64,000 nt of DNA, taken from Nonomuraea rubra. GTDB taxonomy: Bacteria > Actinomycetota > Actinomycetes > Streptosporangiales > Streptosporangiaceae. The notes beneath the pieces are model-generated. The model was given only the letters and a program-made list of their open reading frames with translations, searched no databases and was not told where the DNA came from. Below, piece by piece: positions 55,442 to 63,020 of this stretch. A program made the translations under genes and the position numbers. Each line of letters starts with the position of its first letter. Positions within the stretch are counted from its first letter, which is position 1. Location: positions 3,827,001 through 3,891,000 of the forward strand of contig NZ_JACHMI010000001.1 of assembly GCF_014207985.1 (NCBI RefSeq), written 5' to 3'.

Positions 55442-56594
55442 GCCGCACGACGTCCCGGGTGAGCCGCTCCACGCCGCCCACCCCCAGCAGCTGCAGCGTA
55501 CGGACGAGCTCGGCGTGGAGCAGGTCCAGCACCCGCGTCACGCCCCGCTCGCCCCCGGCCATCAGCCCGTAGAGGTAGGCGCGGCCGACGAAGCACGCCC
55601 TGGCGCCCAGCGCGACCGCGGCGGCGACGTCGGCCCCGCTGCGCACACCCCCGTCGAGGAACACCTCCGTACGGTCCCCGACCGCCTCCACCACCTCGGG
55701 CAGCAGCTCCAGCGGGGTGGCGGAGCGGTCGAGCTGCCGCCCGCCGTGGTTGGACACCACCAGCCCGTCCACCCCCACGGCGGCCAGCTCCTTCGCGTCG
55801 TCCACCCGCTGCACGCCCTTGACCAGCAGCTTCCCCCGCCACGCCGACCTGATCCACTCCAGGTCCGCGACCGTCACCGACGGGTCGAACATCAGGTTCG
55901 TCAGCCCCGCCATGTCGTCCGGCGCCCCCTCCACGGTGGCGAACGTCAGCGGCTCGCCGGTCAGGAAGTCGAACCACCACGCCGGATGCCGCGCCGCCTC
56001 CAGCACCCCGCGCCAGCGCAGGGACGGCGGGATCGTCAGCCCGTGCCGCACGTCCCGCAGCCGCGCCCCGGCCACCGGCACGTCCACCGTCACGACCAGC
56101 ACGTCCATGCCCGCGTCCGAGGCCAGCTCCAGCCTCTCCAGGTTGCGGCCGCGGTCACGCACCACGTAGAGCTGGAACCAGTTCCACCCGCCGGGCGCGG
56201 CGGCGGCCACGTCGCCGGCCGTCGTGGTGCCCATCGTGGACAGCGTGTACGGGACGGCCGCCCTTTCGGCGGCCCGGGCCACCGCCCGCTCGCCCTCGCG
56301 GTGCATCATCCGCGTGAACCCGGTCGGCGCCAGCACCACCGGCATCGCGACCCGCCGCCCCAGGATCTCGACGGACGTGGGCGCCTCGGCGACGTCCCGC
56401 AGCACGTGCGGCGCGAACTCCACCCGGTCGAACGCCTCCACCGCCCTGGCCATCGACCGCTCACCCTCGGCCGCGCCGTCCACGTAGTCGAACACCATGC
56501 GCGGGGTACGCCTCCTGGCCAGCAGCCGCAGATCGGCCACGTCGGCCGCCGCCGCCACCCTGGCCGCCCGCGACCACCGCGGCCGCCCGGGCAC
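55428..56594 (-). CDS. FMN-dependent alpha-hydroxy-acid oxidase/dehydrogenase
   Basis: A 388-residue enzyme of the lactate/glycolate oxidase family, oxidising a 2-hydroxy acid to the 2-oxo acid with FMN. Motifs are RMVFDYVDGAAEGERSM, MPVVLAPTGFTRMMHREGE, WFQLYVVRDR, VVTVDVPVAGARLRDVR, KLLVKGVQRVDDAKEL, the catalytic His-Gly-Gly-Arg in VVSNHGGRQLD, and FLDGGVRSGADVAAAVALGA. GTG at 56594 gives the normal family length; the open frame reaches further upstream without another sensible start. It is divergent from an HD-domain gene 105 bp away. The last codons overlap the convergent beta-helix gene by 14 bp. Confidence 0.9.
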   Translation of the reverse strand: MPGRPRWSRAARVAAAADVADLRLLARRRTPRMVFDYVDGAAEGERSMARAVEAFDRVEFAPHVLRDVAEAPTSVEILGRRVAMPVVLAPTGFTRMMHREGERAVARAAERAAVPYTLSTMGTTTAGDVAAAAPGGWNWFQLYVVRDRGRNLERLELASDAGMDVLVVTVDVPVAGARLRDVRHGLTIPPSLRWRGVLEAARHPAWWFDFLTGEPLTFATVEGAPDDMAGLTNLMFDPSVTVADLEWIRSAWRGKLLVKGVQRVDDAKELAAVGVDGLVVSNHGGRQLDRSATPLELLPEVVEAVGDRTEVFLDGGVRSGADVAAAVALGARACFVGRAYLYGLMAGGERGVTRVLDLLHAELVRTLQLLGVGGVERLTRDVVRLRGS

Positions 56595-56699
56595 GACCCT
56601 CCGCAGCTCCCGCCACCGGGGCAGGCGCCGTGGCTCCTTGTCCGCATTCGACCCGATGCCGAGGACCTTAACATCGTGCGGCCCGCGTACGGTGGGATC

Positions 56700-57470
56700 G
56701 TGATCGACGATCGCCCACCCACCCCCGGCACCCCCACCCCGACCGACCCGGCGCCCCAGCATGCCACCGCGGCGGGTGCGGCGCCCGTGCATGGTGGCGC
56801 GGCGGCGTTGGGCGCGGGGGATGCGAACGGTGGTGCGGCCGGCGCCGGCTCAAGAGATGAGCTGGTGCGGGGGTGGGCCGGGCTGGTGGGCGGGTCGCCT
56901 GCCGCGCCGGCGCTCGGGGCCGAGCTGGTGGCCCGCTGGGCGGAGCCGCACCGCCGCTACCACACCCTGGCCCACCTCGCCGCCGTCCTGACCGCCATCG
57001 GCGACCTCGCCGCCGAGGCCGCCGACCTCGACGCCGTGCGGCTCGCGGCCTGGTTCCACGACGCGGTCTACGACGGCCGCGCGGGCTGGGACGAGGAGCG
57101 CAGCGCCCAGCTCGCCCAGTCACGCCTTCCGCGCTGCGGCGTCCCGGCAGGCCGGGTGGCGGAGGTGGCCAGGCTGGTCCGCCTCACCGCCGCCCACGAC
57201 ACGCTCCAGCCCGGCGACCGCAACGGCGCCGTCCTGTGCGACGCCGACCTGGCCGTCCTCGCCGGCCCCGGCTACGACGACTACACCCGCGCGATCCGCC
57301 AGGAGTACGCCCACGTCCCCGACGCGCTGTTCGCGCAGGGCCGTGCGGCGGTGCTGCGCCGCCTGCTCGCCACCCCCGCCCTCTACCGCACCCCCCATGC
57401 CCGCGCCCTGTGGGAGGAACGCGCCCGGGCCAACATGACGGCGGAACTGGAGGCACTGGAAGCGGCCTGA
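56700..57470 (+). CDS. HD-domain predicted metal-dependent phosphohydrolase
   Basis: A 256-residue protein. The first 65 residues are Pro/Ala/Gly-rich and disordered. From about 66 the HD-like domain begins: RYHTLAHLAAVLTAIGDLAA, the HD pair in LAAWFHDAVYDGRAGWDEER, VRLTAAHDTLQP and CDADLAVLAGPGYDDYTRAI. The arrangement matches the small predicted HD phosphohydrolases of bacteria. GTG at 56700 (GGTGG upstream) is the most likely start, but a start nearer the domain is possible because the leader is low-complexity. It is followed by convergent DUF4031 and HAD genes. Confidence 0.85.
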   Translation: MIDDRPPTPGTPTPTDPAPQHATAAGAAPVHGGAAALGAGDANGGAAGAGSRDELVRGWAGLVGGSPAAPALGAELVARWAEPHRRYHTLAHLAAVLTAIGDLAAEAADLDAVRLAAWFHDAVYDGRAGWDEERSAQLAQSRLPRCGVPAGRVAEVARLVRLTAAHDTLQPGDRNGAVLCDADLAVLAGPGYDDYTRAIRQEYAHVPDALFAQGRAAVLRRLLATPALYRTPHARALWEERARANMTAELEALEAA

Positions 57471-57508
57471 CCGCGCCGGACGCCTGACCGCGCCGGACGG
57501 GGCGCGGG

Positions 57509-57781
57509 CTAACCGGGCAGGCGGCGCTTGCGGCGGCGGAGCCCCGCCGCGATCAGCCGCCGCAGCAGTTCACGCGAGCTGACCGCCTCCGCACCCAGAG
57601 CCACCGCCCGCTCGTGCACACTCTCCGGAACGTCGTAATGATCCCGATCGAACGCCCGCTCAGGCACCCCCAGCCGCACCGCGAACGCGTGCAGCTCCTC
57701 CAGCGAGCTGTCACTGACGAGATGCGACCACATCAGGCCGCGCGGCCCGGGCCAGTGGGGCGGATCGATGAGAACGGTCAC
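57509..57781 (-). CDS. DUF4031 domain protein
   Basis: A 90-residue protein matching DUF4031 over its length: MTVLIDPPHWPGPRGLMWSH, LVSDSSLEELHAFAVRLGVP, then RDHYDVPESVHERAVALGAE and SSRELLRRLIAAGLR. The function of the family is unknown. GTG at 57781 overlaps the HAD stop by four bases (GTGA), so it is coupled to that gene. Such proteins often sit beside HAD or HD genes. Confidence 0.88.
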   Translation of the reverse strand: MTVLIDPPHWPGPRGLMWSHLVSDSSLEELHAFAVRLGVPERAFDRDHYDVPESVHERAVALGAEAVSSRELLRRLIAAGLRRRKRRLPG

Positions 57782-58509
57782 GACGTCAAGGGTAGAACCC
57801 TCCCACGCACCTCGAGCGCGCCCAGATCGGGCACAGCCGCATGAGCGCCCTCGCCCTCGGCGTCCACCACGACCACCATGCCGAACCCGCCCTTGCGGCC
57901 CGCCTCGATCCCGGGCAGCGCGGACACCACCACCGCGACCTTGGCCGCGGGCAGGTCCAGCCGCCGCGCCGCCTCCAGGAAGAGCGCCGGGTCGGGCGTG
58001 CCGGGCAGGTTCAGCAGCGCGGCGTCGTTGCCGTCCACCATCAGGTCGAACAGGTGCATCACCCCCGCCGAGCCGACGAGCCTGCGCCCGTGCAGGCTGG
58101 CGGAGACGGCGGCGGTACGGGCTCCGCGGTGCCGCAGCTCGTGCAGCAGCGCCACCGTGGCGGGGAAGGCGGCCACGCCGTACTTGTCCACCTGCTCCAT
58201 GAACACGCGGTCCTTGGCCAGGCCGAGCCCGTGCACGGTGGGATCGCCGGGCGCGTCGTCGGGAGAGCCCTCGGGCACGCTGATGCCGCGCGCGGCCAGG
58301 AACGTACGGATGCCGTCGAGGCGCGGGCGGCCGTCCACGTGCCGCAGGTAGTCGCCGCGGATGTCGAACGGCGCCGAGCGGCCGCGCAGGAACGCGTCGA
58401 AGACGTGTTTCCAGGCGGCCGCGTGCCCCCGAGCGGTGTCAGTGACCACGCCGTCGGTGTCGAACACGACGGCGCTGATCGCGGTCAGGTCGATGACAGG
58501 CTCGTTCAC
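57778..58509 (-). CDS. HAD-superfamily hydrolase (beta-phosphoglucomutase-like)
   Basis: A 243-residue HAD protein. Motif I is VVFDTDGVVTDTARGHAAAW with both Asp residues; the cap domain includes DYLRHVDGRPRLDGIRTFL, a segment typical of beta-phosphoglucomutase/trehalose-phosphorylase-linked enzymes; motif II Ser is in TAAVSASLHGRRLV. The motif IV region reads VAVVVSALPGIEAGRKGGFG, where the usual Glu-Asp of this family is Val-Ser, so the magnesium site looks impaired. ATG at 58509. It is coupled to the DUF4031 gene. Confidence 0.87.
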   Translation of the reverse strand: MNEPVIDLTAISAVVFDTDGVVTDTARGHAAAWKHVFDAFLRGRSAPFDIRGDYLRHVDGRPRLDGIRTFLAARGISVPEGSPDDAPGDPTVHGLGLAKDRVFMEQVDKYGVAAFPATVALLHELRHRGARTAAVSASLHGRRLVGSAGVMHLFDLMVDGNDAALLNLPGTPDPALFLEAARRLDLPAAKVAVVVSALPGIEAGRKGGFGMVVVVDAEGEGAHAAVPDLGALEVRGRVLPLTS

Positions 58510-58527
58510 ACAGCGAACGTAACCGCT

Positions 58528-59712
58528 CTACCAGGCGACGGGTAGCTCTTTCACGCCGTAGACGATGGCGAGTTCCCTGAACGGCACCTCGCCGGCGACG
58601 TGCAGGCCGGGGAAGCGGCGCAGCAGCGCGGGGAACGCGATGCGCATCTCCATCTGCGCCAGCGGCGCGCCGATGCAGCGGTGGATGCCGTGGCCGAACG
58701 CCAGGTGCGAGCCGGCCGTCTCCCTGCCGGGCCGTACCTCGTCCATGTCGCCGCCGAGCCGGGAGTCGCGGTTGGCGCCGGTGAGCGAGCACAGCACCAT
58801 CTCGCCCTTCTTGATCGGTACGCCGTGCAGCTCCAGGTCCTCGCGGGCGAAGCGCGGGAAGGCGACCTGCACGACCGTCATGTACCGCAGCAGCTCCTCG
58901 ACCACGTCCACGACGTAGCCGTCCACCTCGCGCACCTTGGCGGCCTGCTCGGGGTTGCGCAGCAGCCACAGGGTGCCGAGCGCGAGCATGCTGGTGCTGG
59001 TGTCGTGCCCGCCGGTCAGCAGGCCGTCGGCCATGCTGGCGAGGGTACGGTCGTCGAGCTCGTCGCCGTGCTCGCGCAGGAGCTGGCCGAGCAGCCCGTC
59101 GCCCGGGTTCTGCCGCTCCCTGGCCACCAGGTCCGTCAGGTACGCCATCGCGTCGTTGATCGCCTGCAGCGACGCCTCGGGCCCGGCGGTGAAGTCGAAG
59201 CGGTCCTTGCTGAGCTTCACGAAGTCGGCGCGCTCGTCGTACGGGACCCCGAGCAGCTCGCACACGACCAGCGACGGGATCGGCAGGCAGAACTCCTCCA
59301 CCAGGTCGACCGGCGTCCCGCCGTCCGCCGCCCTGGCCTCGATGCGGTCGAGGTACTCCTCGACCATGGCCTCGATCCGGGGCTCCAGCCTGCGCAGGCG
59401 GCGCATGGTGAACTCGGGCGTGAGGTACTTGCGCAGGCGCGTGTGCTCGGGCGGGTCACGGAAGCCGAGACCGCCCGGGTCCTCCTGGTTGGAGCCGAGC
59501 CCGATCACGCCCGCGAAGTCGTTGCTGAAGCGCTCGTGGTCGCCGAGCACCGCGCGGACGTCCTCCCAGCGGGTGACCAGGTACACGGTCTGGTCGCCCG
59601 GGATCTGCATGGGGAAGACCGGGTGTTCGTCCCTGATGCGTGCCAGCTCGCCCACGGGGTCGAACCCCTCGCGCATGAACTGGACGAGCGGGAACTCTTC
59701 TGTCTCTGACAT
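58528..59712 (-). CDS. Cytochrome P450
   Basis: A soluble P450 of 394 residues, typical of actinomycete CYP105/CYP107-like enzymes. The I-helix oxygen-activation motif is LTGGHDTSTSML, the K-helix is VVEELLRY, and the heme loop is the canonical AFGHGIHRCIGAPLA. It contrasts with the atypical P450 at 27.6 kb. ATG at 59712 has AGGACGG upstream; a longer frame would extend through the promoter region. No ferredoxin gene is adjacent. Two TGGGATA direct repeats lie just upstream of the start. It stands alone, so its substrate is unknown. Confidence 0.93.
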   Translation of the reverse strand: MSETEEFPLVQFMREGFDPVGELARIRDEHPVFPMQIPGDQTVYLVTRWEDVRAVLGDHERFSNDFAGVIGLGSNQEDPGGLGFRDPPEHTRLRKYLTPEFTMRRLRRLEPRIEAMVEEYLDRIEARAADGGTPVDLVEEFCLPIPSLVVCELLGVPYDERADFVKLSKDRFDFTAGPEASLQAINDAMAYLTDLVARERQNPGDGLLGQLLREHGDELDDRTLASMADGLLTGGHDTSTSMLALGTLWLLRNPEQAAKVREVDGYVVDVVEELLRYMTVVQVAFPRFAREDLELHGVPIKKGEMVLCSLTGANRDSRLGGDMDEVRPGRETAGSHLAFGHGIHRCIGAPLAQMEMRIAFPALLRRFPGLHVAGEVPFRELAIVYGVKELPVAW

Positions 59713-59728
59713 CGATATCCGTCCTGGG

Positions 59729-59755
59729 TGGGATACATCGCACCATGTTGGGATA
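59729..59755. promoter_or_regulatory. TGGGATA direct repeats upstream of the P450 gene
   Basis: TGGGATA occurs at 59729-59735 and 59749-59755, exactly two helical turns apart, 17 to 43 bp before the start codon. This spacing suggests binding of a regulator to one DNA face. No regulator gene is adjacent. Confidence 0.4.
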
Positions 59756-59854
59756 AATCCCTGCATAGATGGTCCCATCCGGAAAGGTGAATGGAGCCCT
59801 CCGAAAGGACGAATTTACATCTCACCCTCGGCGCCCTTGCGCGCGCGGGGCCGG

Positions 59855-60130
59855 TCACGTCCCGGCCAACGCCCTGGTCACCTCTTCCGGTGGCGGCAGC
59901 GTACGGTCGCGGGCACGTACGGGCGGCACCGGCGGCTCGGCCTCGGCCGAGAGGGCGGGCGGTGAAGGCTTGGGCTTGCGCGGCTCCCGCACGCCGCCCT
60001 TGCCTCCGGGCGGATCCTCGAACGGGGGATGGTCACGCTCGGTCCAGTGCGGTTCGCCGGGGCCGTAGCCCGGGGGCCAGGCGGGCGCGCCGCTGGAAAG
60101 AGCACGGCGTCTTCGCGATCGCTTGCTCAC
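59855..60130 (-). CDS. Small proline-rich protein
   Basis: A 91-residue protein, VSKRSRRRRALSSGAPAWPP onward, basic at the N-terminus and Pro/Glu-rich afterwards (TERDHPPFEDPPGGKGGVRE). It is probably disordered and has no known domain. GTG at 60130 has GGAGGG four bases upstream. Coding status is likely but not certain because of the low complexity. Confidence 0.5.
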   Translation of the reverse strand: MSKRSRRRRALSSGAPAWPPGYGPGEPHWTERDHPPFEDPPGGKGGVREPRKPKPSPPALSAEAEPPVPPVRARDRTLPPPEEVTRALAGT

Positions 60131-60232
60131 ATTCCCTCCTCCGCGTCCCATTGTGCGCCCGGCCATGGCCCCGGACCAGCCAGGATCGAGGCTGTCACCA
60201 AGACGGCAGGGCTCCCGGCGGCGAACCGCCCG

Positions 60233-60652
60233 TCACGGGGAAGGAGGCACGGCCTCGCCCGCCGCCGCCGCGGTGCCGGTGGTGCTCACGGTGCTGGGGG
60301 TGCCGGCTGTGCTGGTGGCGGTCGGGGTGGACTGCTGGCGTACGAACACGGCGCCCAGCAGCGCGACGAACGCCATGATCGAGGCCGTCTGCTGATCCGT
60401 CAGCGACACCCCGAACACCAGCCCCAGCGTGATGCCCGCCTGCGTGAAGCCCAGCGCCGCCGCCTTGATGCTCTTCCCCCCGTCCAGGTTGCGCGTCGCG
60501 AACGCCGTCCACACGCCCAGCCCCGCCGCCGCGATCGAGTTGATCGCCGCGACCTGCTCGGTCGTCAGCGGCAGGAAGAGCGCCGTCACCAGTTGCAGCC
60601 CCGCGCTCAGCAGGCCCAGGACGAGCGCGGGCTCACGGCCGAAGATCTTCAT
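60233..60652 (-). CDS. Small membrane protein, phage-holin-like
   Basis: A 139-residue protein with three hydrophobic helices: EPALVLGLLSAGLQLVTALF, INSIAAAGLGVWTAFATRNL and FTQAGITLGLVFGVSLTDQ/ASIMAFVALLGAVFVR, followed by a Thr/Ser/Ala-rich tail. The start MKIFGREPALVLGLL and the LTTEQVAAINS loop resemble small membrane proteins of actinophages that are annotated as holins or as unknown. ATG at 60652 has a GGGAGGGG sequence upstream. It is not flanked by lysin or structural genes. Confidence 0.7.
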   Translation of the reverse strand: MKIFGREPALVLGLLSAGLQLVTALFLPLTTEQVAAINSIAAAGLGVWTAFATRNLDGGKSIKAAALGFTQAGITLGLVFGVSLTDQQTASIMAFVALLGAVFVRQQSTPTATSTAGTPSTVSTTGTAAAAGEAVPPSP

Positions 60653-60853
60653 GGAATCCCCTCCCGGAATCGGACCCCCTGTGACCGCAGAGGAGCCAAG
60701 CCTCGCTCTGATACGCCTCTGTCAAGTGCCCTGAACTGCTGTGAAAGCAGGGCAAAGTGGGGCGGTAGACGGCGTTTGGCGTACAAGATGGCGACATTCT
60801 GCGATGATCTCGTCGCATAGAGCCGGAGTTTGAGCCATCACGGATAGTGACTG
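60653..60853. other. Divergent intergenic region with inverted repeats
   Basis: Contains a hairpin GCCCTG...CAGGGC enclosing CTGC...GCAG near 60729-60754, and TGCGA-N8-TCGCA at 60800-60817. These lie between the holin-like gene and the rightward membrane/HTH gene. Confidence 0.4.
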
Positions 60854-62095
60854 ATGCCGACATTTGAGGAAATAACAGCCTTCATCACCGAGAAGCCGCT
60901 CGCCACCGCCGTCATCGCGCTGCTGAGCCTGGTCGGCCTGGTGCTCGCGGTCCTGGTGCTCAGGATCGCCTGGCGCGTCGTGTCCTGGGTGTTCACCAGG
61001 TACGTCGCCCCGCGCCCCATCGAGGACGTGCTGACCATCGTGGCCGCCTCCATCGCCACCGGCGTCTCCGCGCAGGGCATGTGGCGCTTCTCGGGAGACG
61101 TGCTGGGCCTCGACGGGCCGCTGCGGTTACTGCTGTTCGCGTTCATCGAGGTCGCGATCATCACCTCCGCCGTACGCGCCCGCCGCAACATGCGCGAGAA
61201 CTTCTCGGCCGGCATCGACGGCATCGCCGTGTGGGCCCTGACCTGCCTGACCGCCGTGCTGTCCAGCATGGACGCGCGCAGCCTGCCCGAGGCCGTCTTC
61301 CGCCTGGCCGCCCCGCTCGTGGCCGCCTGGTTGTGGGAGCGCGGCATGGCCATCGAACGCCACCGCATCCGCGGCACCGGCCGCATCAACTGGCGGCTCA
61401 CCCCCGAGCGGCTGCTGGTCCGGCTCGGCCTGGCCGAGGTCAGCGACCGTACGGCCAGCGAGGTCGACGCCCACCGCAGGCTGACCAGGGTCGCGCTGGC
61501 CGCCAAGAAGGCCAAGGCACTGCGCGAGGCCGGCGCCCCCGACCGCAAGATGCGCGCCGCGCTGGCCAAGCTCGACAAGGCCATGGACCAGGCCGTCGAG
61601 CACACCGGCCTGGCCGTGGACCCGTCCCGTCAGGAGGCGCTGCTGGCCCAGATCGCCGCCCTCTACAACACCTCCGCGCTCATCGACGCCGACCCCCGCG
61701 TGCCCTGGGAGCCCGAGGCCGACCACCACCCCGTGCCGGCCAGGCCCGCCCTGCCGCCCGCGCTCGCCGAGCTGGTCAACGACGAGGACGAGGACGTCGC
61801 GGTCTTCGACACCACCCCGCACGTCGTCAGCACCGCCGAACGGGCCGCGCTCATGCGGGCCGCCCGCGAGTTCTGGGACCGGCAGATCGCCAAGGGAATC
61901 GTGCCGCGTACGGTGGACATCGCCCAGGAGATCGGCATCTCGCTGGCGACGGCGCGCGAGTATCGCGCGCTGTGGAAGCTGGAGCCGGCGGCGCACGCGC
62001 TCATCGAGGCGCTGTACCAGCAGCACGGCATCGTCGACACCGGCGCCTTCCCGGCCATCGCGGACGACGGGCGGGTGCTGACCACCAAGTCGTAG
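60854..62095 (+). CDS. Membrane protein with C-terminal helix-turn-helix-like region
   Basis: A 413-residue protein. The N-terminal 170 residues hold about four transmembrane helices (TAVIALLSLVGLVLAVLVL; LRLLLFAFIEVAIITSAVRA; GIAVWALTCLTAVLSSM). A basic cytosolic region follows (DAHRRLTRVALAAKKAKALR). The C-terminus has RTVDIAQEIGISLATAREYR, a helix-turn-helix-like segment. The layout is like DUF2637/SpdB-type membrane proteins encoded on actinobacterial plasmids and integrative elements, but I cannot confirm the family. ATG at 60854. It is followed 113 bp later by a DUF2786 gene, which is also common on such elements. Confidence 0.65.
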   Translation: MPTFEEITAFITEKPLATAVIALLSLVGLVLAVLVLRIAWRVVSWVFTRYVAPRPIEDVLTIVAASIATGVSAQGMWRFSGDVLGLDGPLRLLLFAFIEVAIITSAVRARRNMRENFSAGIDGIAVWALTCLTAVLSSMDARSLPEAVFRLAAPLVAAWLWERGMAIERHRIRGTGRINWRLTPERLLVRLGLAEVSDRTASEVDAHRRLTRVALAAKKAKALREAGAPDRKMRAALAKLDKAMDQAVEHTGLAVDPSRQEALLAQIAALYNTSALIDADPRVPWEPEADHHPVPARPALPPALAELVNDEDEDVAVFDTTPHVVSTAERAALMRAAREFWDRQIAKGIVPRTVDIAQEIGISLATAREYRALWKLEPAAHALIEALYQQHGIVDTGAFPAIADDGRVLTTKS

Positions 62096-62208
62096 GCTGG
62101 CTCCTCGGCGCGCCCTCTGCCGGAGAGGCGCTGTCCCGCAGCGGGCCTCCGCGCGCCGTCCCGCAGGCGGGGTGTGGGGGCCGGTCGTGGTGTGCGGGTG
62201 GAGACGGA

Positions 62209-62910
62209 GTGGGGGAGCGGGTGCGGGAGCGGACGCTCGAACGTGTCAGGAAGCTGCTGGCCAAGGCCGAGCGCACCGACAACGAGCACGAGCGGGCCAC
62301 GTTCATGGCCGCCGCCTCGGCGCTGATGGCCAAGCACGGCATCGACAGCCTGCCGCCCGCCGGCACCCGCCAGGTCCCCGGCGACCGGATCGTCACCCTG
62401 CCCGCCCCCTGGGCCAGGGAGAAGGCCCGGCTGGTCAGCCTCGTGGCGCAGGCGCTGCGGTGCCGGCCGCTGCTGATCGGGCGGGGCGACGGCGGGCAGC
62501 GGGTGCACGTGTTCGGGTTCGCGGCCGACCTGGAGCGGGCCGACCTGCTGGCCACCTCGCTGCTGCTGCAGATGGCCTCCGGGCTGGCCAGGGTGGAGCT
62601 CCCGGGTGACGTCACGGCCGTGCGGGCCTATCGCAGGTCGTGGCTGCTGGGGTTCACCGACGAGGTGTACCGGCTGCTGCGCGAGGCCGAGTCCAAGGCG
62701 GAGGCGGAGTCCGCCGGCACGGGCGCCGCGCTCGTCCTGGCCGACCGCAGGGCCGAGGTGGAGCGGGCGGTGGCCGCCCACTACCCCGACATCCGCATGA
62801 GCGTGCCCACGACCAGCGGCACCGGCTACCGCGACGGGGTCGCCGCCGGCCGCAGGGCCGACCTCGGCCGCACCGGCATGGCCACGGCCACCGCCAGAGA
62901 GCTCACCTGA
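62209..62910 (+). CDS. DUF2786 domain protein
   Basis: A 233-residue protein with an N-terminal DUF2786 domain: RVRKLLAKAERTDNEHERAT and AASALMAKHGIDSLP are its hallmark. The rest reads WAREKARLVSLVAQALRCRP and HVFGFAADLERADLLATSL, consistent with related proteins from actinomycetes and phages whose function is unknown. GTG at 62209 has GGTGGAG five bases upstream. It lies downstream of the membrane/HTH gene on the same strand. Confidence 0.83.
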   Translation: MGERVRERTLERVRKLLAKAERTDNEHERATFMAAASALMAKHGIDSLPPAGTRQVPGDRIVTLPAPWAREKARLVSLVAQALRCRPLLIGRGDGGQRVHVFGFAADLERADLLATSLLLQMASGLARVELPGDVTAVRAYRRSWLLGFTDEVYRLLREAESKAEAESAGTGAALVLADRRAEVERAVAAHYPDIRMSVPTTSGTGYRDGVAAGRRADLGRTGMATATARELT

Positions 62911-63020
62911 GACGCGGCCAATTCCTGGTAAGCCCTTTCCCGGGATCCGTTTGGGTGGTGCGGTAATCGGGCATAAGCGCGCACACGGAACGCAGCCCTG
63001 CCCAAGCGAGTCAGGTCACC

